This document shows positions 16,639-24,504 of a stretch of 62,104 nucleotides of DNA, one piece after another (the first letter of the stretch is position 1; each line of letters begins with the position of its first letter). Position numbers and translations under genes: made by a program. Source of the stretch: Robinsoniella sp. (GTDB lineage: Bacteria > Bacillota > Clostridia > Lachnospirales > Lachnospiraceae); assembly GCA_022788205.1 (NCBI GenBank), contig JALEVQ010000024.1, positions 1-62,104 of the forward strand, read 5' to 3'. The notes under the pieces are model-generated. The model searched no databases. It had not been told where the DNA came from and worked only from the letters and a program-made list of their open reading frames with translations.

Positions 16639-17247
16639 ATGAAAAAAGAATTTGTCATTTCGGTCGGCTGCGAATACGGCTGCTTTGGACCTGAAATAGG
16701 AAAAATGATTGCCAAAGATTATGGCATTGCGTATTACGATAGAAAATTGATTGATGAGATTATTGAAGAGGCAGGTTTTTCCAAGGATCTGGCAGAGAAG
16801 GCTGAGGCTGGTTTGGATGTCAGAGGAAAAACGAAAGAGTTATCTGGTGGTCCTACCAAATACGCAAATTTGACAGAACGCGTGGTTTATATCCAGACGG
16901 AAGTCATTAAGAAGCTGGCGGCAAGAGGCTCCTGCGTGTTTATCGGTAGATGTTCGGATTATATTTTGAGAGATCACAAAAATTGTCTGAATGTGTTTAT
17001 CTATGCTCCAATGGAAGTGAGAATCAAAAATGTGATGGAGGGACATAATCTGAGCCGTGAGGATGCGGTTTTGCTGATCGAGCAGAATGATGAGATGCTT
17101 CACGCAAGATACAAACAGATGACAGGAACCTACAGAGGCGACCGCCACAACCGACACCTGCTGATCGATTCCAATCTTCTAGGGCTGGAAGGAACTGTGA
17201 AATTGATCGAAGAAGTGGCAGATCGAGTGTTTGGAAGAGAGGAGTGA
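16639..17247 (+). CDS. Cytidylate kinase-like family protein
   Basis: A 202-residue P-loop fold protein of the cytidylate kinase-like family. Where kinases have a GxxGxGKST loop it has VGCEYGCFGPEIGKMIAKDY, so the P-loop is degenerate as in the whole family. Later parts YYDRKLIDEII, VFIGRCSDYIL and the KQMTGTYRGDRHNRHLLIDS segment are well conserved. Proteins of this type often sit beside transporters in Lachnospiraceae; their substrate is unknown and a regulatory role is possible. GAGAGGAG precedes the ATG. Confidence 0.75.
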   Translation: MKKEFVISVGCEYGCFGPEIGKMIAKDYGIAYYDRKLIDEIIEEAGFSKDLAEKAEAGLDVRGKTKELSGGPTKYANLTERVVYIQTEVIKKLAARGSCVFIGRCSDYILRDHKNCLNVFIYAPMEVRIKNVMEGHNLSREDAVLLIEQNDEMLHARYKQMTGTYRGDRHNRHLLIDSNLLGLEGTVKLIEEVADRVFGREE

Positions 17248-17252
17248 CCATT

Positions 17253-18791
17253 ATGGAAAAAAAGAAGTCTTCAGAATTTAACAAAGTACTTGGAGCATGG
17301 GATATCCTCGTGATCGCCTTTGGCGCAATGATCGGCTGGGGCTGGGTAGTATCGTCAGGCGACTGGATCAAAACGGGCGGCGTGGTCGGCGCTGCGATCG
17401 GTTTTGTGATCGGCGGTATCATGGTATTCTTTGTAGGACTTACATATGCGGAGCTGACCGGTGCAATGCCACAGTGCGGCGGCGAACATGTCTTCAGCCA
17501 CAGGGCGATGGGATCGATGGGATCCTTTGTCTGCACCTGGGCGATTATTCTGGGATATGTCAGTGTTGTCTGCTTCGAGGCATGTGCCCTTCCTACGATT
17601 GTTACTTACATTTATCCTCCATTTTTAAAAGGATATCTGTACACGGTAGCTGGTTTTGATATTTACGCTTCCTGGCTTGCGGTAGCGGTGATTGTCGCAA
17701 TCTTTATGACCTACATTAATATCCGTGGCGTCAAGACGGCAGCGATTTTACAGACTATTTTGACAGTTATCATCGGTGTCGCTGGCATTGTGTTGATCGC
17801 AGCTTCTGCTGTGAATGGCGAGATGTCAAATATGACAGGTCAGTGTTTTGTCGGCGAATCGACAGGCAGTATGTTAAAGGCAATTCTCTCGGTGGCAGTG
17901 GTTACACCATTTTACTTTATTGGATTTGATGTCATTCCTCAGGCAGCAGAGGAGATCAATGTGCCTCTGAAGAAAATCGGAAAGATTCTGGTTCTCTCGA
18001 TTGTCATGGCAGTTGTATTTTATGCGCTTGTTATTCTGGCAGTGGGATATATTTTAAATCCTTCTGAGATTGCAGCATCACAGGGCGGAACAGGGCTGGT
18101 GACAGCAGATGCCATGGGAAAGGCATTTAATTCTTCCACGATGGCAAAGGTCATCATTGTCGGCGGTATGTGTGGTATCGTGACAAGCTGGAACTCCTTC
18201 TTGATGGGAGGCAGCCGTGCAATGTACTCTATGGCAGAATCTTACATGATTCCGTATACTTTTGCAAAACTTCATTCAAAATATAAGACACCTGTCAATG
18301 CGCTTTATCTGATCGGTGCACTCTCTGTTCTGGCTCCTTTCGCAGGCAGAAAGATGCTGGTGTGGATCGTGGATGCAGGAAACTTTGGATGTTGTATCGC
18401 TTACTGTATGGTATCAATCTCATTCCTGATCCTGAGAAAGAAAGAACCTCAGATGGACAGACCTTATAAAGTAAAGAACTACAAATTTGTGGGCGTGATG
18501 GCAGTATTGATGTCGGGCTTTATGGTTGCAATGTACCTGATTCCGGGTTCCGGCGCAGCTTTAGTATGGCAGGAATGGCTGATGGCAGGCGGATGGTGTC
18601 TGCTGGGAGCAGTATTCTGTGTTGTATGCAGAAGTAAATATAAAGAGAAATTCGGTATTCTCGTCGAAATCATCTCCGATGAAGATGCGGTTGCCCTGCA
18701 GTCGAGCAATGAAGAAATCTCCGCAGCACTGGATGCAGCGATCGATGCGGCAATCAATAAAATTTTATCCCAAAGAACGGTACATTTTTAG
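17253..18791 (+). CDS. APC-family amino acid/amine permease
   Basis: A transporter of about 512 residues with 12 or more hydrophobic segments. The N-terminal helix carries VIAFGAMIGWGWVVSSGDWI, like the substrate-binding unwound helix of APC carriers, and ELTGAMPQCGGEHVF follows in helix 2. The tail ends in a charged helix. The ATG at 17253 is chosen because GAGGAG sits 9 bases upstream, although an in-frame GTG overlaps the previous stop. In this operon it most likely imports the aminotransferase substrate. Confidence 0.85.
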   Translation: MEKKKSSEFNKVLGAWDILVIAFGAMIGWGWVVSSGDWIKTGGVVGAAIGFVIGGIMVFFVGLTYAELTGAMPQCGGEHVFSHRAMGSMGSFVCTWAIILGYVSVVCFEACALPTIVTYIYPPFLKGYLYTVAGFDIYASWLAVAVIVAIFMTYINIRGVKTAAILQTILTVIIGVAGIVLIAASAVNGEMSNMTGQCFVGESTGSMLKAILSVAVVTPFYFIGFDVIPQAAEEINVPLKKIGKILVLSIVMAVVFYALVILAVGYILNPSEIAASQGGTGLVTADAMGKAFNSSTMAKVIIVGGMCGIVTSWNSFLMGGSRAMYSMAESYMIPYTFAKLHSKYKTPVNALYLIGALSVLAPFAGRKMLVWIVDAGNFGCCIAYCMVSISFLILRKKEPQMDRPYKVKNYKFVGVMAVLMSGFMVAMYLIPGSGAALVWQEWLMAGGWCLLGAVFCVVCRSKYKEKFGILVEIISDEDAVALQSSNEEISAALDAAIDAAINKILSQRTVHF

Positions 18792-18851
18792 TATAATAAA
18801 AAGGTACCAGCATCAAAATACCTTTTCAAAAACAGGAAGGAGACGGACAAC

Positions 18852-19982
18852 ATGAATTTCAACTATTATTTGCCAGTAAATGTGATTTTCGGCTGTGGAA
18901 AAGTAAAGGAAGTAGGAAGTATCACGAAAACTTACGGCAAAAAAGCGCTGATTGTGACAGGAAAATCAAGTGCAAAAAAATCAGGACTTTATGACAAAGT
19001 AAAAGATAGCTTAGAGATGGAAGGGGTGGAAAGTGTTCTGTTTGACAAAGTATCACAGAATCCTCTGACCACAACCGCCATGGAAGGCGCAGAGTTTGCA
19101 AAGGAACAGGGCTGCGATACCGTGGTTGCGATCGGCGGCGGAAGTATCATGGATTGTGCGAAAGCGATCGCATTTCTGTCTGTGAATGACGGAGATATCA
19201 ATGACTATATTTTTAACAGAAAAAAGAGTGAAAAAGCACTTCCATTGATTTTGATTCCAACGACATGCGGAACCGGATCGGAGGGCAATGGCTTTGCCGT
19301 GCTGACAAATCCTGAAAATGGGGATAAAAAATCTCTTCGCTGCAATGCCATCATTGCCAAAGCTTCGATTGTGGACCCTGAGTGTATGATGACGATGCCA
19401 AAGAAAGTACTTGCCTCTGTAGGATTTGATGCGCTCTGCCACAGCATGGAGGCGTACACTTCAAAAATTTCTCAGCCATTCACAGATGCGCTGGCACTGT
19501 ATGCGATGGAACTGATCGCTGACAGTCTGGTAGATTTGTATAATGGTTCCACAGAGGTAGAAAAATGGGAGAAAATTACGATCGCAAGCACGATCGGAGG
19601 CATGGTGATTAATCAGGCGGGTGTCACACTTGCACATGGCATGGAGCATCCGGCATCGGGTCTGAAGGATATCGTGCATGGACAGGGGCTTGCGGCACTT
19701 ACCCCTACGATCATCGAGGCTTCCTACAAGGGAAATGAATACAAATTTGGAAAAATTTCCAAGATTCTGGGAGGAGAAAGCGCAGCAGACTGTGCAGAAC
19801 AGGTAAAAGCACTTCTCGGACAGATTGACCTGACAGTGACACTTTCTGAACTTGGCCTTTCTGAGGCAGATATTCCGTGGATGGCAGAAAACTGTATGAA
19901 GGTTTCAGCGGCATCTGTGGCAAACAATCCTGTTGTGTTTACCCAGGAGGAGATCGCAGAGATTTATAGGAAGGCAATGTAA
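18852..19982 (+). CDS. Iron-containing alcohol dehydrogenase
   Basis: A 376-residue group III alcohol dehydrogenase. NAD(P) binding is marked by AIGGGSIMDCAKAIA near residue 95 and metal binding by FDALCHSMEAY near 195 and LAHGMEHPASGLKDIVHGQG near 260. The family reduces aldehydes, including semialdehydes such as succinate semialdehyde and butyraldehyde. Following a class III aminotransferase and a permease, it most likely reduces the aldehyde formed by transamination and reoxidises NAD(P)H. The substrate is inferred only. AAGGAG precedes the ATG. Confidence 0.87.
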   Translation: MNFNYYLPVNVIFGCGKVKEVGSITKTYGKKALIVTGKSSAKKSGLYDKVKDSLEMEGVESVLFDKVSQNPLTTTAMEGAEFAKEQGCDTVVAIGGGSIMDCAKAIAFLSVNDGDINDYIFNRKKSEKALPLILIPTTCGTGSEGNGFAVLTNPENGDKKSLRCNAIIAKASIVDPECMMTMPKKVLASVGFDALCHSMEAYTSKISQPFTDALALYAMELIADSLVDLYNGSTEVEKWEKITIASTIGGMVINQAGVTLAHGMEHPASGLKDIVHGQGLAALTPTIIEASYKGNEYKFGKISKILGGESAADCAEQVKALLGQIDLTVTLSELGLSEADIPWMAENCMKVSAASVANNPVVFTQEEIAEIYRKAM

Positions 19983-20013
19983 AGAATCGTTCGATCCATT
20001 TAAGATACAAAAG

Positions 20014-20102
20014 AGGCTTCCACAAAAAGAAGAAGGAACGAAACAGACGATAGTTATGAGTCAAGTTTCCGGGATCTTGTCTTTTTGGGGGAGCCTTTTT
20101 TT
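20014..20102 (+). terminator. Operon-end terminator
   Basis: AGGCTTCCACAAAAAG (from 20014) pairs with CTTTTTGGGGGAGCCT (20081-20096) with mismatches and a 51-base loop, followed by a run of T residues to 20102. It closes the alcohol dehydrogenase operon. Confidence 0.6.
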
Positions 20103-20342
20103 CTGTCAGAGTAGCTTTAACCATCGATAAAATATGACGTAATTCGCTCGGTGGCGGACGCTAGCGCAGCCCTCACATCGGAAGCCTCGCTATCGTCACT
20201 GGGACCTTGTTTTTGCCTCTCCAGCAGTCGCAGCGAGAGATAGAAAATCCTATACAATAATAAATAATTATGGTAAAATAAATATATATGATTTTATTTT
20301 ATTGATGAAATCTGCTATTATAAAGAAGAAAGGAAGTATAGT
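20103..20342. other. Intergenic stretch before LysR gene
   Basis: No gene is supported. The part at 20135-20250 is GC-richer than its flanks, contains the palindrome CGCTAGCG, and stays open on the minus strand for about 40 codons without a good start, so it may be a dispersed intergenic repeat or a gene remnant. The last 90 bases are very AT-rich and probably hold the LysR promoter. Confidence 0.35.
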
Positions 20343-21320
20343 ATGCTGGATTTCAGAATTGGCACATTCCTTGAAGTTTGTAAGGATATGAATTTCACAA
20401 AAGCGGCCAGACGGCTGAACCTTACGCAGCCTGCGGTATCCCAGCATATCCGTTGGCTGGAGGAGAGTTACGGGACAAAACTTTTTTTCTTCCAGGGAAA
20501 GAAAATGAGGCTGACCCCGGCAGGAGAGCTTTTGAAGGATGGAGCGGCAACGATGAGTCATGACATCACTCTGCTCAAAGAAAAAATGCAGGAAAGTACC
20601 CAGAAAAAACGGGAACTGAGACTGGGACTGACCTTGACGATCGCAGAATTTGAGGTGGTTGCAAGCGTCGCAGAGTATCTGCTGAAAGAGCCATCTTGTT
20701 CTATGCTGTTATCTGTGGGAAACACTCAGAAGCTTTTGAGGGAGCTGGAGGAAGGCACGATTGACTTTGCTCTGGTGGAAGGAAATTTCCCGGGAGATAT
20801 TTATCATCACCAGCTTTATGCCAAGGAGAGATATATTGCCGTGTGCAGCGGAACAGATCCACTGGCGGAGGGGCTCCACACAATAGAGGAGCTGCTGGCA
20901 CAGCGACTGATCACCCGTGAGGCGGGCTCCGGAACCAGAAACATTCTGGAGCGTTATCTGGAGATGGAGAGTCTGGAGGTGACAAGCTTTCACGCTCTTG
21001 TGGAGGCAGGAAGCATGGGGCTGATCAAACAGCTTGTCGAATATGGGTGTGGGATTACCTTTCTGTATCAGACGGCGGTGAAACGGGAGCTGGAAGAGGG
21101 CAGGCTATGCGAAATTCATATGAAGGATATGGATATCACTCACGATTTTTCCTTTATCTGGAGAGAAGGAAGTATCTTTCACGAGGACTATCAAAAAGTT
21201 TTTCAGATGTTAAAAAATGCGAGAATGGGGGAAATCCCTTACAGGGATACCATAATGCCTACAAAGATAGGCGAAAAAGAGGAAATCCCTTACAGGGATA
21301 CCATAATGCCTAAAAAATAG
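20343..21320 (+). CDS. LysR regulator beside sulfite reductase fusion
   Basis: A 325-residue LysR-type regulator. The N-terminal helix-turn-helix is FTKAARRLNLTQPAVSQHIR, and the effector domain follows from about residue 90. Residues 297-325 are odd: EIPYRDTIMPTK is followed by a second copy, EIPYRDTIMPKK, because the DNA holds a 51-bp tandem repeat. It ends 22 bases before the sulfite reductase fusion gene in the same direction, so both are probably co-transcribed and the regulator may sense a sulfur compound. Confidence 0.8.
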   Translation: MLDFRIGTFLEVCKDMNFTKAARRLNLTQPAVSQHIRWLEESYGTKLFFFQGKKMRLTPAGELLKDGAATMSHDITLLKEKMQESTQKKRELRLGLTLTIAEFEVVASVAEYLLKEPSCSMLLSVGNTQKLLRELEEGTIDFALVEGNFPGDIYHHQLYAKERYIAVCSGTDPLAEGLHTIEELLAQRLITREAGSGTRNILERYLEMESLEVTSFHALVEAGSMGLIKQLVEYGCGITFLYQTAVKRELEEGRLCEIHMKDMDITHDFSFIWREGSIFHEDYQKVFQMLKNARMGEIPYRDTIMPTKIGEKEEIPYRDTIMPKK

Positions 21321-21331
21321 GCGAAAAGGAG
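21231..21331 (+). repeat. 51-bp tandem repeat at LysR gene end
   Basis: Two copies, 21231-21281 and 21282-21331, are nearly identical. Each contains the inverted repeat ATCCCT-tac-AGGGAT and a second, GCCT/AGGC, separated by 7 or 8 bases. The second copy includes the LysR stop codon and its end forms the ribosome site of the next gene. The array could be two small RNA hairpins or protein sites coupling the two genes. Confidence 0.85.
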
Positions 21332-21342
21332 GAGACGGAACC

Positions 21343-23925
21343 ATGAAGGTACTGGTGATTGGCGGTGTCGCAGCCGGAACGAAGACAGCGGCAAAATTAA
21401 AAAGAGAGGACCGAAGCATAGAGGTTACTTTGATTACAAAGGACAGGGAGATTTCCTATGCGGGCTGTGGTCTGCCGTATTATGTGGGTGGATTGATCCA
21501 GGAGAGAGAGGAGCTTGTGGTCAATACACCAGCAAAATTTTCTGCACTGACCGGTGTGACGGTGTACACTGGCAGAGAGGCAGTGGCTTTGGATGCTCAA
21601 AACAAAACCGTGTCTGTAAAGAATATCGAGACAGGAGAGACAGAAAGTTATACTTATGACCGTCTGGTGATTGCCACTGGAGCATCGGCAGCTGTGCCGC
21701 CGGTAGAGGGCATTGACAAAAAAGGTGTATTCAAAATGCGTACCCCGGACGATGCGGCAGGCATGCGCAGCTATATTGAGGACAATGGTGTCAAAAAAGC
21801 GGTTGTCATCGGAGCAGGGTTCATTGGGCTTGAAGTGGCAGAGAATCTGAAAGCGCAGGGAATCTCTGTGACAGTGATTGATTTTGCATCCCAGGTGATG
21901 CCGGGAATTCTGGATCCGGAGATGGCAAATTATGTGAAGAAGCACCTCATGAAGGTGGGCATCCGCGTGATCACAGGGACCAAGGCAGAGGAAGTGCTTG
22001 GAGATGAGTCTGTGACAGGAGTGAAGACGACAGCAGGCGTGCTGCCGTGTGCTTTGCTGGTATCCGCAGCAGGAATCCGACCGAACACGGGATTTTTGGA
22101 GGACAGTGGCATTGATATGTTTAAGGGAACCATCAAGGTGGACGGACAGATGAGAACAAATCTGCCGGATGTCTATGCGGCAGGCGACTGTGTCATGGTG
22201 ACAAACCGGATCACAGGGCAGTCAAAATGGGCTCCGATGGGTTCTTCGGCAAACCTTGAGGGAAGAACACTCGCACAGATACTTGCAGGCAAAGAGAAAG
22301 CCTTCCCAGGTGTGTTGGGGACAGCTGTCTGTAAGCTTCCAGAGCTGAATTGTGGTCGCACAGGTCTCACAGAGGAACAGGCTGTGGAAGCGGGATACGA
22401 TGTGATCACAGCGCTGGTGCCGACAGATGATAAAGCACATTATTATCCGGACTCTTCCTTCTTTATCACAAAGCTGATTGCAGATAAAACGACACATAAA
22501 CTGCTCGGTGCACAGATCCTTGGACCAGGTGCTGTGGATAAAATGACCGATATTGCAGTTATGGGAATTTCTATGGGGGCAAAGCTGGAAGATTTTGAAA
22601 ACGTAGATTTTGCTTATGCACCGCCATTCTCCACGGCAATTCATCCGTTTGTACAGGCAGTCTATGTGTTGTTAAATAAAATCGAGGGAACACTGGTGAG
22701 CATGACTCCTGCGGAGTATGCAGCTGGAAAAGCGGACGGATACCGTGTGATCGACGTTGCCCCTGCACCTTCCATCCCTGGCGCAGATTATGTGAATCTG
22801 GCTAAGGTTGACGGAGAGCTTCCAGGAATCGGAAAAGAAGAAAAACTGCTCCTTGTATGCGCAAAAGGTAAGAGAGGATACTTCCTGCAGAATCGCCTGA
22901 GATATTTTGGATATACAAACACGGTTGTGCTGGAAGGAGCTACGTTCTTCAATGATGTGCGCGTGAAAAATGTGAGCGGAAAAATCCCGGCAGAGGAAGT
23001 CACGAGAGTCAAGGCACTTGGTTTCCTTCAGGACAAGCGCACAGGCAACCATTTTAACTGCCGTGTCATCACAAAAAATGGAAAGATCACCGCAGAAGAG
23101 AGCCGTGCGATCACTGAGGCAGCAGAGCTGTATGGAAGCGGGGAGATCACGATGACTTCCCGAATGACACTCGAGATTCAGGGGGTTCCTTTTGAGAACA
23201 TTGATCCGATCCGCGAATTCCTGATGCAGAGAGGACTTGCGACAGGCGGTACCGGCTCCAAAGTGCGCCCGGTTGTCTCCTGTAAAGGAACGACCTGCCA
23301 GTATGGACTGATCGATACGTTTGACTTGTCCAACGAGATCCATGAGAGATTCTTTGTGGGATACAACAATGTCAAGCTGCCGCACAAATTCAAAATTGCT
23401 GTGGGAGGCTGCCCGAACAACTGCGTGAAGCCAGATCTGAATGACCTTGGCATCATCGGTCAGAAAGTTCCGGAAGTTGATCTTGAGAAGTGTAAAGGAT
23501 GCAAGAAATGTCAGATTGAGAAAGGATGTCCGATTCAGGCAGCGAAAGTAGAAAACGGCAAGATCGTGATCGATACGGAGAAATGTAACCACTGTGGAAG
23601 ATGTATCGGCAAGTGTCCATTCAAGGCATTTGAGCAGTATACAAACGGCTACCGTATCTATATCGGCGGACGCTGGGGCAAGAAGGTTGCACAGGGACGG
23701 TATCTGGACAAGATCTTTACGGACAAAGAGGAAGTACTCAATGTGGTGGAAAAAGCAATCCTTCTCTTCCGCGAGCAGGGAATCACAGGCGAACGCTTCG
23801 CCGACACCGTGGCACGGATTGGATTTGAGAATGTCCAGGAACAGCTCCTTGCAGACGATCTTCTCTCCAGAAAGCAGGAAAATCTTACGGCACAGAAGCA
23901 CTTAAAAGGCGGCGCAACGTGTTAA
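21343..23925 (+). CDS. CoA-disulfide reductase/rhodanese/sulfite reductase fusion
   Basis: An 860-residue multidomain protein. Residues 1-450 are a CoA-disulfide reductase/NADH oxidase: FAD motif VIGGVAAGTKTA and redox Cys in SYAGCGLPYYVGG. Residues 455-545 are a rhodanese-like domain with LLVCAKGKRGYF. Residues 560-720 are a siroheme sulfite/nitrite reductase module with SCKGTTCQYG and GGCPNNCVKP, the four Cys that hold the [4Fe-4S]-siroheme pair. Then come two [4Fe-4S] ferredoxin motifs (CKGCKKCQIEKGCP, CNHCGRCIGKCP). It is likely to reduce sulfite to sulfide using NAD(P)H, completing assimilation. A role with persulfides is possible. Confidence 0.87.
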   Translation: MKVLVIGGVAAGTKTAAKLKREDRSIEVTLITKDREISYAGCGLPYYVGGLIQEREELVVNTPAKFSALTGVTVYTGREAVALDAQNKTVSVKNIETGETESYTYDRLVIATGASAAVPPVEGIDKKGVFKMRTPDDAAGMRSYIEDNGVKKAVVIGAGFIGLEVAENLKAQGISVTVIDFASQVMPGILDPEMANYVKKHLMKVGIRVITGTKAEEVLGDESVTGVKTTAGVLPCALLVSAAGIRPNTGFLEDSGIDMFKGTIKVDGQMRTNLPDVYAAGDCVMVTNRITGQSKWAPMGSSANLEGRTLAQILAGKEKAFPGVLGTAVCKLPELNCGRTGLTEEQAVEAGYDVITALVPTDDKAHYYPDSSFFITKLIADKTTHKLLGAQILGPGAVDKMTDIAVMGISMGAKLEDFENVDFAYAPPFSTAIHPFVQAVYVLLNKIEGTLVSMTPAEYAAGKADGYRVIDVAPAPSIPGADYVNLAKVDGELPGIGKEEKLLLVCAKGKRGYFLQNRLRYFGYTNTVVLEGATFFNDVRVKNVSGKIPAEEVTRVKALGFLQDKRTGNHFNCRVITKNGKITAEESRAITEAAELYGSGEITMTSRMTLEIQGVPFENIDPIREFLMQRGLATGGTGSKVRPVVSCKGTTCQYGLIDTFDLSNEIHERFFVGYNNVKLPHKFKIAVGGCPNNCVKPDLNDLGIIGQKVPEVDLEKCKGCKKCQIEKGCPIQAAKVENGKIVIDTEKCNHCGRCIGKCPFKAFEQYTNGYRIYIGGRWGKKVAQGRYLDKIFTDKEEVLNVVEKAILLFREQGITGERFADTVARIGFENVQEQLLADDLLSRKQENLTAQKHLKGGATC

Positions 23926-23955
23926 TATAGAGTCTCTGAAGAGGATTTTTTAACG

Positions 23956-23997
23956 GGAACTTCTCTGGAAAATTTAATGTTTTTGCAGAGAAGTTCC
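23956..23997. repeat. 12-bp inverted repeat after sulfite reductase
   Basis: GGAACTTCTCTG (23956-23967) and CAGAGAAGTTCC (23986-23997) are perfect reverse complements with an 18-base loop. No T-run follows, so it is a stable 3' hairpin rather than a standard terminator. Confidence 0.6.
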
Positions 23998-24012
23998 TGA
24001 AAAGATACTGCT

Positions 24013-24050
24013 GATCTGGCGGTGACGCCGTCAGGTGTCATGTCCGTTTA
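24013..24050 (+). repeat. Dispersed palindromic repeat, copy 2
   Basis: TGGCGGTGACGCCGTCAGGT continues as GTCATGTCCGTTTA. The near-palindrome TGACGCC-GTCA-GGTGTCA is almost intact. It shares the CATRTCCGTTTA tail with copies 3 and 4. Confidence 0.75.
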
Positions 24051-24177
24051 CAATCGTCGCATGTTTCCATACATGGCATATCAAAACTCGGGTTGAATGC
24101 GTAAAAGTTTTTGGAATTCAGCTGATCCTGGACAGTGCGAAGAGCTTCTCCGAAACGTAGTTATGTAAATAGAAATC

Positions 24178-24249
24178 AAAATACAATCATCATCTCATCT
24201 CCTGGAGGTCTGCGATGGCTTTAAGGGTGAGATGGTGATTGTATTTTTT
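24178..24249 (+). terminator. Long intrinsic terminator
   Basis: A 19-bp stem with one mismatch (24178-24196 with 24228-24246) is followed by TTTTTT. It lies 250 bases after the sulfite reductase fusion and is the strongest termination signal of this interval. Confidence 0.85.
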
Positions 24250-24252
24250 ATT

Positions 24253-24349
24253 ATAAAAGCCACGCGATTGAAAAGAGCGGGGCGATATGTGAATACGAGG
24301 TAGGATTGCGAGAGTGCCTCAGGCACGGAGCAATCCGGTGGGCTTTTAT
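24253..24349 (+). ncRNA. Candidate structured RNA element
   Basis: ATAAAAGCCAC (24253-24263) pairs with GTGGGCTTTTAT (24338-24349) with one bulged G, forming a closing stem. Inside, GGATTGC (24303-24309) pairs with GCAATCC (24330-24336), and within that GTGCC pairs with GGCAC around TCA. The nested perfect stems and the dispersed repeat attached at the 3' side suggest a mobile intergenic element or small RNA. No known RNA family was recognised. Confidence 0.45.
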
Positions 24350-24387
24350 GATTGGTGGTGACACTGTCAGGCGTCATATCCGTTTAT
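24343..24387 (+). repeat. Dispersed palindromic repeat, copy 3
   Basis: It reads CTTTTATGATTGGTGGTGAC, then ACTGTCAGGCGTCATATCC and GTTTA. It shares TTTATGATTGG and the tail with copy 4, which lies 34.7 kb away in the opposite direction. It starts inside the closing stem of the RNA candidate. Confidence 0.75.
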
Positions 24388-24504
24388 TGTAAGAATTCAA
24401 AATTAATATTTCAGAAACAAAAATCAAACAATACGCAAATAAAACGTTTGTATATTATCCAAAATCGAATTGATGGAGAGTAGGTTACGGAAGGAGGGTA
24501 AACC

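Noticed and set aside
20125-20260. Minus-strand coding fragment of about 40 codons
   Set aside because: Open frame without start or recognised homology; more likely a dispersed intergenic repeat.
21231-21331. Possible CRISPR array
   Set aside because: Only two units lying directly head to tail, no unique spacers, partly coding, and no cas genes.
24195-24377. 60-codon minus-strand ORF
   Set aside because: It lies entirely in the terminator, RNA candidate and dispersed repeat; such short ORFs are by-products of the repeat.
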